From Bacteriovoracales bacterium (lineage in GTDB: Bacteria; Bdellovibrionota; Bacteriovoracia; Bacteriovoracales; Bacteriovoracaceae): a stretch of DNA of 39,121 bases. Under the pieces are notes generated by a model that was given only the letters and a program-made list of their open reading frames with translations, did not search any database and was not told where the DNA came from. The translations under genes and the position numbers were made by a program. The stretch lies in assembly GCA_030149295.1 (NCBI GenBank), contig JASBRV010000105.1:1-39121 (forward strand). Reading direction: 5' to 3'. Of this stretch, positions 1-6,832 are shown piece by piece; positions within the stretch are counted from its first letter, which is position 1; each line of letters opens with the position of its first letter.

Positions 1-132
1 ACCTTCAAGGCAAAGGATGAATCATCCCTTAAAGAACTTTCATCCTATTTGAAAAACTCTGGTTTAAAGAATCTTAAAATGAATACCAAGGGCAGCTTAA
101 TCAATTTCTCTTTTGGTAAGGGAGCTCGTTAA
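1..132 (+). CDS. gspL: C-terminal end of a probable type II secretion protein GspL (partial)
   Basis: Only the last 43 codons are in the window; the reading frame is open from base 1 and stops at TAA 130-132. The visible peptide alternates a helix (SSLKELSSYLKNSGLKN) with short strands ending in INFSFGKGAR, which fits the small ferredoxin-like periplasmic domain that closes GspL. The name rests mainly on position: it sits directly before a GspM-like gene and gspN, the usual L-M-N order. GspL would couple the GspE ATPase to the inner-membrane platform. The fragment alone would not identify the family. Confidence 0.55.
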   Translation, partial: TFKAKDESSLKELSSYLKNSGLKNLKMNTKGSLINFSFGKGAR

Positions 133-133
133 T

Positions 134-751
134 ATGGCCAAAAAAGTTTTTCACTTCTTAGACGAGGCAACCTTTAAAGGGGTAGACAACTTAAAGTCCC
201 AGCCCCAGTTCTCCCAAGCTTCAACGGCTATGGAGGGACTCCCAGATGAATACCAAAAATGGATTAATCAAGGTCTCACTTATATTATCAGTTTCTTTCC
301 CATCCTTATTTTTCTCATCGTCCTCGTTTTTGCAGCCCTTCAAAGAGGAGAAACCGAAAGTAGAGAGGAGCTCATTCAAGAGATTAGTAAATTCAATTCT
401 CTTAATTCTCAAATCAATACCCTAGGGAATAGCCTCTTAGGAAGAACCAGCCTCAAAGATGAAGCCGCTTTAAGAGATGTTCTCAAGTCTTTCGAAAATG
501 ACTATAACATCAAACCAGGTAGTCTTAAGGTGATTTCCTTTGAACCAAAAAGCTATGGCTCTCTCGTGGAAGCCAAAGCTGACATCGTTTTTCAAGGACT
601 TTCAACTCCTAAAGTTGTGGCCCTCCTTGAAATGCTCTCAGTTCGTGAGAATTCTAAAATCTATAACTTAAGCTTAAAAAAAGGAAAAGATGTCGTTAAG
701 GGAGAGATCTCTTTTATTCACTTTTCCAAGATTGAACAGGCAGCACCGTGA
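134..751 (+). CDS. gspM: GspM-like type II secretion inner-membrane protein
   Basis: A 205-residue bitopic protein. About 49 mostly polar residues precede one transmembrane helix at roughly residues 50-69 (YIISFFPILIFLIVLVFAAL). A periplasmic part follows with a helical stretch (about 72-125) and an alpha/beta region (about 130-200). GspM has this plan: short cytoplasmic part, one helix, ferredoxin-like periplasmic domain that pairs with GspL. The ATG at 134 is preferred over an in-frame TTG at 113 because AAGGGAG at 118-124 lies at correct spacing before it, overlapping the end of the upstream gene. The stop overlaps the next start (GTGA), so L, M and N are translationally coupled. GspM diverges strongly in sequence, so the name depends on topology and context. 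The N-terminal extension is longer than in enterobacterial GspM. Confidence 0.6.
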   Translation: MAKKVFHFLDEATFKGVDNLKSQPQFSQASTAMEGLPDEYQKWINQGLTYIISFFPILIFLIVLVFAALQRGETESREELIQEISKFNSLNSQINTLGNSLLGRTSLKDEAALRDVLKSFENDYNIKPGSLKVISFEPKSYGSLVEAKADIVFQGLSTPKVVALLEMLSVRENSKIYNLSLKKGKDVVKGEISFIHFSKIEQAAP

Positions 752-1665
752 GACTACCAGAAGACCGCGCCGTTGATGAAATCTATGCTAGTAATACGAC
801 TTTTATCGTTAAGATCGTAGCCGCTGTCGTTATCGCTTTTCTTTTAGCCTTTCTCTTCAATTTTCCTCTTGGAAAAAACATTAAAAATTACGTTGAAGGA
901 GCTATTGCCAAAAATAGAGCCTGTCCACTCACTTATGATGAACTCACTGTAGGATTCTTTCTTCCAAAACTCTCTTTTTTAAATCTCAATGTTCCCGGAA
1001 GATGCTTTCAAAAGCCTGGTCAAAACCTTAAGTTTAGTGAAGCTAACGTAAGGATATCAATGCCAAGTATCTGGCCACTTGGTATTAAATTAAAGATAGA
1101 AGCAAGAGGTGACGGATTAAGAATCAATGCTTTTCCTCGTCTTAGTGTTACTGGTACTGATATTCAGATTGAAGATTCCTATATTCAAGGTCGCTTTTTA
1201 AGAAGCTTCCTCCCTGTTAACCTTCAAGGTGATATTAAGATTCAAGGAAATGGTAAATTAGAAGGAAAAAAAATTACCCAAGGAAGTTTAAAAATAGAAT
1301 CAGAGAATCTCTATGTTCCCGCTCAATCAATTATGGGCTTCAACCTTATTCCCTTGCCTCTAAAAGCTTTTCAATTGGCAGGAACATACATTAATAAGAC
1401 CTTTAACATAAAGGCCTTAAGAATTGGCGAGCAAATGGCTCCTCTTCATGCAGAGTTCAGAGGCACTATGAAACCAAACAATAGCAATCTCAACCTTTCT
1501 CCTCTGTCTCTGGATGGAAGAGTCAAGTTCACAGATCAGTTTCTTAATGAAATAAGCCTTTTAAGAATTCTTCTTAATGGTAAACCCAATAGAGAAAGTT
1601 ACTATTATTTGAGACTTGATGGTACCTTAGGTGCTGCCAAACCTACCTTTGTTGACCCCCCTTGA
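748..1665 (+). CDS. gspN: type II secretion system protein GspN (delta-type)
   Basis: A 305-residue protein with a single N-terminal transmembrane helix at about residues 19-38 (FIVKIVAAVVIAFLLAFLF), then a long beta-rich periplasmic domain rich in alternating hydrophobic strands (for example residues 135-260). This is the shape of the long GspN found in myxobacteria and Bdellovibrio relatives, with an AsmA/LEA-like strand pattern, rather than the short enterobacterial protein. The start is GTG at 748, overlapping the TGA of the upstream gene by four bases. It is the last gene of the secretion cluster here: the next gene starts 20 bases on but belongs to isoprenoid synthesis. It probably contributes to the inner-membrane or periplasmic part of the secreton; its exact role is not established in any organism I can cite. 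Confidence 0.7.
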   Translation: MRLPEDRAVDEIYASNTTFIVKIVAAVVIAFLLAFLFNFPLGKNIKNYVEGAIAKNRACPLTYDELTVGFFLPKLSFLNLNVPGRCFQKPGQNLKFSEANVRISMPSIWPLGIKLKIEARGDGLRINAFPRLSVTGTDIQIEDSYIQGRFLRSFLPVNLQGDIKIQGNGKLEGKKITQGSLKIESENLYVPAQSIMGFNLIPLPLKAFQLAGTYINKTFNIKALRIGEQMAPLHAEFRGTMKPNNSNLNLSPLSLDGRVKFTDQFLNEISLLRILLNGKPNRESYYYLRLDGTLGAAKPTFVDPP

Positions 1666-1685
1666 GCTACTTGTTATAAAGTCGC

Positions 1686-2636
1686 ATGAAAGAAATCCGG
1701 CTACTTCTAGAAAAGAACTTACAAAATCACCTTTCATTAGTGAAACCAACCCAAGATGATTTTTTTGAGGTGCTTAGTTATTCTCTTCTTCCTGCAGGAA
1801 AGCTCTTTAGGCCCTTTTTATGTGCAAGCAGCTATGCTGATCAAAAGGGACTCGAAAGAACCATTAATGAATTAAAAAACCCTAAAAGTGCTTTAAGTTT
1901 ATGCTGTTCAGCGGTAGAAATTCATCATGCCTACACTCTTATTCATGATGACCTTCCCTCGATGGATAATGATGATATGAGAAGGGGCAGACCCTCTACT
2001 CATAAGAAGTTTGGACAATGGCGGGCCATTCTTGCGGGAGACTCTCTTCTTCATTTGAGCCACACGCTATTGTCTAAAATACAAACGAAGTATCTTCAGC
2101 AGCCTTTGAGTTTTTTTAATTGGGCATTGGGAGCGAAAGGTCTCATATTAGGTCAAGTCTATGACCTCGGAGGTGAGATCAATCAAAACTTTCAAAGTCT
2201 CCTGCAAACACATATTCTCAAAACGGCAAGGCTCATCCAAACCAGTTTATTACTAGGAGAATGGGCAGTAGAGGAAAATCTATCCTACTCTCAAATAAAG
2301 AAAAACCTCCGCTTTGGGGAATCGCTAGGGCTAAGCTTTCAACTCCTTGATGACTTGAGTGAGATCACTGAAGAACTAAGCACCCACGAGTTAGAAGTGA
2401 ATCCCTTTCTCAATTTTCAAAATGAAGCTTATTCAAGATTAAAGAGCGACCTCACTAATATTCAAAGTTCAGTAAAAGATACTAATAAAGCTTTTACCAA
2501 GCAATGCCTCGATCTCTACTTTCGCAAAATGAATGCCACGATAAGCGCTGATCTCAAAAGTGAGGAAAGTAAAATCTCCCAAACCTTAGGAGAGCAAAAA
2601 AACTGGCATCATATCAGTGAACTATTAAATCGTTAA
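1686..2636 (+). CDS. ispA: farnesyl diphosphate synthase (polyprenyl synthetase family)
   Basis: Head-to-tail prenyl transferase of 316 residues, cytosolic, supplying C15 diphosphate for quinone and undecaprenyl synthesis. Visible motifs: GKLFRPFL near residue 38; the first aspartate-rich motif DDLPSMDND at 88-96 followed by MRRGRPSTHKKFG; KT at 179-180 in the substrate pocket; and the second aspartate-rich region FQLLDDLSE at 218-226. Tyr83, five residues before the first motif, is the aromatic position typical of bacterial FPP synthases. Oddities: the last acidic residue of the second motif is Glu226 instead of Asp, and the usual Gly-Lys about ten residues later is absent. No strong ribosome site precedes the ATG. 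The 3' end overlaps the convergent merR gene by 12 bases. A geranyl or geranylgeranyl synthase is possible but less likely. Confidence 0.85.
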   Translation: MKEIRLLLEKNLQNHLSLVKPTQDDFFEVLSYSLLPAGKLFRPFLCASSYADQKGLERTINELKNPKSALSLCCSAVEIHHAYTLIHDDLPSMDNDDMRRGRPSTHKKFGQWRAILAGDSLLHLSHTLLSKIQTKYLQQPLSFFNWALGAKGLILGQVYDLGGEINQNFQSLLQTHILKTARLIQTSLLLGEWAVEENLSYSQIKKNLRFGESLGLSFQLLDDLSEITEELSTHELEVNPFLNFQNEAYSRLKSDLTNIQSSVKDTNKAFTKQCLDLYFRKMNATISADLKSEESKISQTLGEQKNWHHISELLNR

Positions 2637-3032
2637 AATCTCACGTAAGAGATTTTTGGCCATCATAAGCTTATCTAAATCACATTCTGATAAGCCCATT
2701 CTTTGGATCTTTACCATTTCAGTAGTGGCAGTCATGGTTGGGTGATCAGGAATATCTTTCTCTAGATCATCTTGAGGTCCTAAATAGTCTTTTAAGACCG
2801 CCTTCGCTTGCTCTATTTTCATTTTTTCATCAAAAAGAAGTTTTTTAATTGTGGCAATAGCTTCAATATCTTTGGGCTCATAGAGCTTTTGCCCTGTGCT
2901 TGACGTGATAGGTTCGATTTCATCAAATTCACTTTCCCAGAATCGGAGGACATAAGGTTTGACGCCAGTAAGACCACAAACCTCATTGAGTTTGAAAAGT
3001 GATTTATTGGGAATCTCCAAAGTTTCCAACAT
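2625..3032 (-). CDS. MerR-family transcriptional regulator
   Basis: 135 residues with a MerR winged-helix domain at the N-terminus: LFKLNEVCGLTGVKPYVLRFWESEF (about residues 13-37), then the wing (STGQKLYEPKDIEAIATIKKLL) and a predicted dimerisation helix (EKMKIEQAKAVLKDYL). The C-terminal tail is short and has no metal-binding cysteine cluster; the single Cys19 lies in the DNA-binding domain. It starts 33 bases after the ihfA stop with a good AAGGAG site, so the two form an operon. The ihfA-merR order is also common in other delta-type proteobacteria, where this regulator has no firmly known effector. It is not a classical mercury or SoxR-type sensor. The stop lies inside the convergent ispA gene. 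Confidence 0.85.
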   Translation of the reverse strand: MLETLEIPNKSLFKLNEVCGLTGVKPYVLRFWESEFDEIEPITSSTGQKLYEPKDIEAIATIKKLLFDEKMKIEQAKAVLKDYLGPQDDLEKDIPDHPTMTATTEMVKIQRMGLSECDLDKLMMAKNLLREILTI

Positions 3033-3065
3033 TGCTTACTCCTTCAGGGATTCTTTAAAAAAGAT

Positions 3066-3500
3066 CTAGTAGAAACCAGAGCCTTTTGGAAAATCATCCC
3101 CATCATCATCTTCGCCATCTTCCGTGTTATTCATAAAACTAGAAAGGGCGCGGTTTGAACCTTCTTTAGCAGGAATAGAAGTATCCTCTTTTCCTTTGTC
3201 ATCAAGTCGGTGAGCATAACGTGCCGTCACATCTTCTTTAAGAACCTGCGAAGGTTTAAAGGTCAGCACACGTCTAGCAGAAATCTCCATCGCCTCACCT
3301 GTTTGGGGATTTCGCCCCACACGAGTAGCTTTGTCGCGAATTGAGAAGTTACCAAAACCTGAAATTTTAACTTTTTCACCCCGGGCAAGAGTGTCTTTAA
3401 TGATTTTAAACACTAAATCAACAAGGTCTGCCGCTTCCTTCTTGGAAAATCCAGCTTCCTTATAAACCCGTTCAACGATATCAGCTTTCGTCAGACTCAT
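3066..3500 (-). CDS. ihfA: integration host factor alpha / HU-family DNA-bending protein with acidic tail
   Basis: Residues 1-95 are a complete HU/IHF fold: LTKADIVERVYKEAGFSKKEA, the ISGFGNFSIRDK strand pair, the arm motif GRNPQTGE with the intercalating Pro65, and FKPSQVLKEDV. The pattern is closest to IHF alpha. Typical IHF subunits are about 95-100 residues. This one has about 45 extra residues, ending in a strongly acidic low-complexity stretch (NNTEDGEDDDGDDFPKGSG, about 124-142). Such a tail could modulate DNA affinity or protein contacts; that is inference. A strong GGAGG site precedes the ATG and merR follows in the same operon. Upstream, a 15-base palindrome lies in the shared intergenic region. 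IHF beta was not seen in the window, so whether it acts as hetero- or homodimer is open. Confidence 0.88.
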   Translation of the reverse strand: MSLTKADIVERVYKEAGFSKKEAADLVDLVFKIIKDTLARGEKVKISGFGNFSIRDKATRVGRNPQTGEAMEISARRVLTFKPSQVLKEDVTARYAHRLDDKGKEDTSIPAKEGSNRALSSFMNNTEDGEDDDGDDFPKGSGFY

Positions 3501-3545
3501 ACTTTCCTCCGTGAAACTAAGTCTCTGTCTGATTTGGAAATATTT

Positions 3546-3560
3546 CCTATTATTAATAGG
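3546..3560. promoter_or_regulatory. 15-base perfect palindrome in the ihfA / SUI1 intergenic region
   Basis: CCTATTATTAATAGG has two perfect 7-base arms around a central T. It lies 46 bases upstream of the ihfA start and just before the promoter region of the divergent SUI1-family gene. It is short and AT-rich, so it is more likely an operator than a terminator. The binding protein is unknown; autoregulation by IHF or by the MerR product is possible but not shown. Confidence 0.4.
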
Positions 3561-3602
3561 TTAGCAAGAAAGCCTATGGGAAGCTAGAAAAAAATCAGGG
3601 AT

Positions 3603-3630
3603 TTGCAAAATGATTTAGAGTGCTTACACT
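3603..3630 (+). promoter_or_regulatory. putative sigma-70 promoter for the SUI1-family gene cluster
   Basis: TTGCAA at 3603-3608 and TACACT at 3625-3630 are separated by 16 bases, giving good -35 and -10 matches about 40 bases before the ATG. Assigned by eye only. Confidence 0.4.
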
Positions 3631-3668
3631 ATTACCCGACCTCAAAAATCAGAATAAGTGAGTAGTCC

Positions 3669-3998
3669 ATGGCAGAAGGAAAAATTGTTTGGTCAGACGA
3701 AGAGGGTGACCTTCGAAAGAAAAAACCTAACAAAGGCCAAGAAGCCCCTGTGAACGAGTCTAAGGTCATTTTATTGATACGAAGATTGACTACAGGCAAA
3801 GGACGCGCCGTGATAGAGATCACAGGTCTTCCCTCCAACAAGAAATGGTGTCAAAAATTAGCAAAAGATCTCAAGAAGTCTTTGGGTGTTGGCGGTGCCT
3901 TTAAGAATGATTTTATCGAGGTTCATGGGGAAAAAATTGACCAGGTCAAGGCCCTCTTAGAGAAGAAAAACTTAAAATACAAACAAACTGGAGGTTAA
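3669..3998 (+). CDS. yciH: SUI1/eIF1-family translation factor (YciH-like)
   Basis: 109 residues. The C-terminal two thirds match the SUI1 fold: VILLIRRLTTGKGRAVIEITGLPSNKKWCQKLAKDL, then a GVGGAFKNDFIEVHGE segment corresponding to the conserved GxGG...IxxQGD core. Bacterial YciH-type proteins resemble eukaryotic eIF1 and are thought to influence start-site fidelity during initiation; their role in bacteria is still poorly defined. The N-terminal 35 residues are charged and Lys-rich, as usual for the family. The gene heads a short run: its last codons carry the ribosome site of the next gene. Confidence 0.88.
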   Translation: MAEGKIVWSDEEGDLRKKKPNKGQEAPVNESKVILLIRRLTTGKGRAVIEITGLPSNKKWCQKLAKDLKKSLGVGGAFKNDFIEVHGEKIDQVKALLEKKNLKYKQTGG

Positions 3999-4000
3999 AA

Positions 4001-4342
4001 ATGATCCCTATGCCCTTATTTATCTACCTAGGTGTTGCCATGTGGATTGGCCTCTCTGATGGATTAGAGAATGTCGAAAAAGCCTTAATCGTAAAAAGAA
4101 TCAATGAGCTCTTCCCCGATGAAGAGACAGAAACATACTTTGATGAGCTGATGGAAGACTTCCAAGATGGTTTTCACCAAACGACTGAAGACATCCGTGG
4201 TGCCATCCTTAACTACAATAAGATTGATGAACACAGAGAAAAGCTCTTAACCTTCGCTCGTCAATGCGTTCTTGATGATGGAAAGCTAACCAAACAAGAA
4301 GAAACGGCCATTTCAGAAATTGAAAAAGTTCTTGTGCCTTAA
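4001..4342 (+). CDS. TerB-like small protein
   Basis: 113 residues, with a hydrophobic first 20 residues (MPLFIYLGVAMWIGLSDGL) and then an all-helical acidic body. The C-terminal segment LLTFARQCVLDDGKLTKQEETAISEIEKVL matches the TerB/DjlA-type signature in which an Asp-Gly turn is followed by a helix containing a conserved Glu. TerB-like domains bind divalent metal and occur in stress and membrane-associated proteins; the specific role here is unknown. A GGAGG at 3990-3994, inside the end of the SUI1 gene, fixes the ATG at 4001 and shows translational coupling. It is much shorter than canonical TerB, and the similarity is modest. Confidence 0.55.
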   Translation: MIPMPLFIYLGVAMWIGLSDGLENVEKALIVKRINELFPDEETETYFDELMEDFQDGFHQTTEDIRGAILNYNKIDEHREKLLTFARQCVLDDGKLTKQEETAISEIEKVLVP

Positions 4343-4384
4343 GATCTTTCAACGTTTGAATTGAGGAAAACAAGGAATTTATAG

Positions 4385-5386
4385 CTGAATAAACCACTTC
4401 TTTTTAAACTTATCATCTTTTTCTCACTCACTTCCATCTTTATTGCCATAGATCAGTTGGTGCTGTTTGAATCAGGCTATTGGCATTCACACATATTGGC
4501 CTGTAGGTTTAGAAAATGTGAAGGTAAAGTATTTTTTAAAAGAGATGATGTCACTGGCTTCTTATTGGATAGAGAGGCGGTAAAAAAGTATAAACACCTG
4601 AATCGTTATGTTCCCAACATTAAAGATCCTAATGACTATATTTTAGATGAAAATGGTTTTCGACAAGATGAAAGTCTACTTGATCTCAGCAAAAAAATAG
4701 TCAACGTTTATGGTGACTCGTTTACTTTTGGTGTCTTTTTGAAAGAAAAGGACACTTTTGTTCATCAGTTGAATCAATCAAGCCCATATTGCACATTCCT
4801 AAATTATGCTGTTCCAGGCTTTGATATTTACCAAATGTTAAAGCTAGCTAAAAGTCACTATATCAAGCAAGAATCTTTCCTTGACCTTTATTTTATGATT
4901 GAAAACGACATCACAAGGATGATTCGTAAAGACATAGCTCCACCCGGTGCTAGGAATCACAATATTTGGAGTATTCAGACATTTTTCCTAGAAGAAAAGG
5001 TCACCTTCTTACCACCAATACCAGACTTTTTTATTGAAAATTCTTATATTGGACAGCGCTACCATGGAATTGCCAGTAAAAGTTATTATGAGGATTCAAA
5101 CCTCCCCAATAAAATAGCCAAAAGCTTTGTCAAAAAGCTTAATCAAAATAACAAACGCTATGAATTATTTTTCATACCATCGTTTCATGATATCTACGTC
5201 AGTGAAAAGAAAGAGAAGATAGATATAACTCCAGATTTTCTCAGAAGATACGCTGTAAATTTTCCCTATGATCCATTAAGCCCTGACTTTAAAAAGCTCT
5301 TTCTCAAAGACGGTCATCCAAATGCCCTGGGAAGCAGCTTTATCGCAAAAAGCGTGAAAGAAAGATTAAAAGGCATTTGCTTCTAA
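4385..5386 (+). CDS. SGNH/GDSL-family hydrolase with N-terminal membrane anchor; apparent CTG start
   Basis: SGNH core: VNVYGDSFTFG supplies the nucleophile Ser (residue 112 counted from the CTG), and the C-terminal KDGHPNALG supplies the Asp/His pair (about residues 309 and 311). Such membrane-anchored enzymes usually esterify or deacylate envelope polysaccharides; the substrate is unknown. The frame is open back to a TAG at 4382-4384, and the first codon after it is CTG at 4385. That codon sits eight bases after an AAGGA (4372-4376). Translation from there adds the hydrophobic segment PLLFKLIIFFSLTSIFIAI, a normal inner-membrane anchor. Starting at TTG 4457 would lose the anchor and has no ribosome site. 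So either CTG is used, or the ATG was lost by mutation. Confidence 0.65.
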   Translation: MNKPLLFKLIIFFSLTSIFIAIDQLVLFESGYWHSHILACRFRKCEGKVFFKRDDVTGFLLDREAVKKYKHLNRYVPNIKDPNDYILDENGFRQDESLLDLSKKIVNVYGDSFTFGVFLKEKDTFVHQLNQSSPYCTFLNYAVPGFDIYQMLKLAKSHYIKQESFLDLYFMIENDITRMIRKDIAPPGARNHNIWSIQTFFLEEKVTFLPPIPDFFIENSYIGQRYHGIASKSYYEDSNLPNKIAKSFVKKLNQNNKRYELFFIPSFHDIYVSEKKEKIDITPDFLRRYAVNFPYDPLSPDFKKLFLKDGHPNALGSSFIAKSVKERLKGICF

Positions 5387-5395
5387 AATATTTTA
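5384..5395. repeat. 12-base palindrome made of two opposing stop codons
   Basis: TAAAATATTTTA is a perfect palindrome. Its first three bases are the stop of the SGNH gene (+) and its last three are the stop of topoisomerase subunit A (-). No room remains for a separate terminator between these convergent genes. Confidence 0.7.
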
Positions 5396-6820
5396 GGTGC
5401 GCTTTCTTTTTCCACTAGCCTTCTTTTGTAATTTCTTTTGGAGCTCTTTCTTTTCTTTTGCCTGGGTTTTGAGCCAATCATTGAGTTTATCTTTGACTTC
5501 ACTCAACTCTTCCACAAGTTTAGCGCGAATGAGCTTATCCGATTTTGCGATTCGCTGAAACTCTTTTAGCTTTGCTGAATCGTCTTTCACCATGAGCTTA
5601 CGTTTTTCCACTTCCTCTTTGGTCATACGATAAATGGGCATATCAGCAAGATAATCACTAAAGGTAAATTTCTTCTTATTGAGATGCTCTACGAAGCTAC
5701 GACGATTTTTTGAACGCGTTGCTACTTCATATTCTTTTTGACGAATGAATTTAATAATTTCGTTATTTTGGCGAATTCTTCTTTCAAACTCTTCACACAG
5801 AAGTTCGTAGCGGCGCTTAACTACAACCAAGCGTTGCTCAGTAAAGATTTGAATAATCTCTTCTGGTCTATTGAAAATTCTCACCCCTCTCTCACTAATA
5901 AGAGTGTAATTGGGGGTCATGGAGGAGCTTGCCAGCATCTTCTTTTCAACTTCGCCAAGAGTTGGCTGTTTCCCTCTTTTGAAAATCAACTCAATCATAA
6001 TGTCATTACTAACAGAAGAGTCGATATAGTCTTTGATAAAATCCGCTTCGATGTGCTTGTTTAGGAGTCGATAGATTTTTTTTGCATCGTAACCGCGAGG
6101 AAGTTCTGTAATAAAAATCTTTCCATCCATTTCCTCAATTTTCATAGGAAAGGTGTACTTGGTTTTTTCATCGACAATTTTTTCTTTATAGTAATTCACC
6201 CAAGGTCGTAAACGCTTAGGTTTTCCAGTCTCGACATACTGAATCATCGAATCGCAAATATCGGCGTGATTAAAACTTGGAATAACTGATGAGAAGCCGG
6301 TGCCAATCCCTTCCGAACCATTAAGAAGCATAATAGGAAGTTTTGGAAGAAGGTGCACAGGTTCGTTAACTGTTTCGTCGTAATTAGGAACCATTTCAAC
6401 TTGGTTAAGGTCGTCAAAGAGCAGGAACTCGGCAATTTTTCCCAATCGGCATTCAATATATCGAGAAGCCGCGGGCTGTGGCTCCATCCGCTCCCCAAAA
6501 TACCCCTTCTTATCAATGAGAGGATAGTTATTCGAGAAGGTAAAGTCTTGGGCCATATTGACGATGGCAGTTTCAATCGAAGCGGGCCCATGAGGGTGCA
6601 AGGTCAACACAAGTCCTGTAGCCGAACTCACTTTAGTAAGACCTTTACTTTGGTTACGGTAGAGAGTGTAGAGAATGCGACGTTGACCGGGCTTAAGACC
6701 ATCTTGCAAATAAGGAATAGCACGGTCCATAAGAGTATAAATTTGATAGGTGCGATACTCTTCTTTAACGACCTCTGATAAAGGCACAGACTCTAGGGCA
6801 TGGAGTAGATTTTCTTCCAT
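5393..6820 (-). CDS. type IIA DNA topoisomerase subunit A, T4 gp52-like, without C-terminal domain
   Basis: 475 residues. It has the breakage-reunion core: DGLKPGQRRILY (residues 40-51), HPHGPASIETAIVNMAQ (75-91), and the active-site Tyr121 in PAASRYIECRL. LPIMLLNGSEGIGTGFSS and the tower follow, then a coiled coil and a Lys-rich end. It stops where the core ends, so the beta-pinwheel domain of GyrA/ParC (total length about 750-870) is missing. Length and motif wording resemble T4 gp52 (about 440 residues) and the eukaryotic enzyme. With its upstream partner it should pass one duplex through another using ATP, for decatenation or relaxation. The start is ATG at 6820, 12 bases after the subunit B stop, with AAGGAT overlapping that stop, so the two are co-translated. 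An annotation pipeline would probably call it ParC. Confidence 0.85.
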   Translation of the reverse strand: MEENLLHALESVPLSEVVKEEYRTYQIYTLMDRAIPYLQDGLKPGQRRILYTLYRNQSKGLTKVSSATGLVLTLHPHGPASIETAIVNMAQDFTFSNNYPLIDKKGYFGERMEPQPAASRYIECRLGKIAEFLLFDDLNQVEMVPNYDETVNEPVHLLPKLPIMLLNGSEGIGTGFSSVIPSFNHADICDSMIQYVETGKPKRLRPWVNYYKEKIVDEKTKYTFPMKIEEMDGKIFITELPRGYDAKKIYRLLNKHIEADFIKDYIDSSVSNDIMIELIFKRGKQPTLGEVEKKMLASSSMTPNYTLISERGVRIFNRPEEIIQIFTEQRLVVVKRRYELLCEEFERRIRQNNEIIKFIRQKEYEVATRSKNRRSFVEHLNKKKFTFSDYLADMPIYRMTKEEVEKRKLMVKDDSAKLKEFQRIAKSDKLIRAKLVEELSEVKDKLNDWLKTQAKEKKELQKKLQKKASGKRKRT

Positions 6821-6832
6821 CGTATACTATCC

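Noticed and set aside
113-133. Earlier TTG start for the GspM-like gene
   Set aside because: It lies within the end of the upstream gene and lacks a ribosome site; AAGGGAG positions the ATG at 134.
4457-4459. TTG start for the SGNH hydrolase
   Set aside because: No Shine-Dalgarno sequence precedes it, and it would remove a good membrane anchor encoded in the same open frame.
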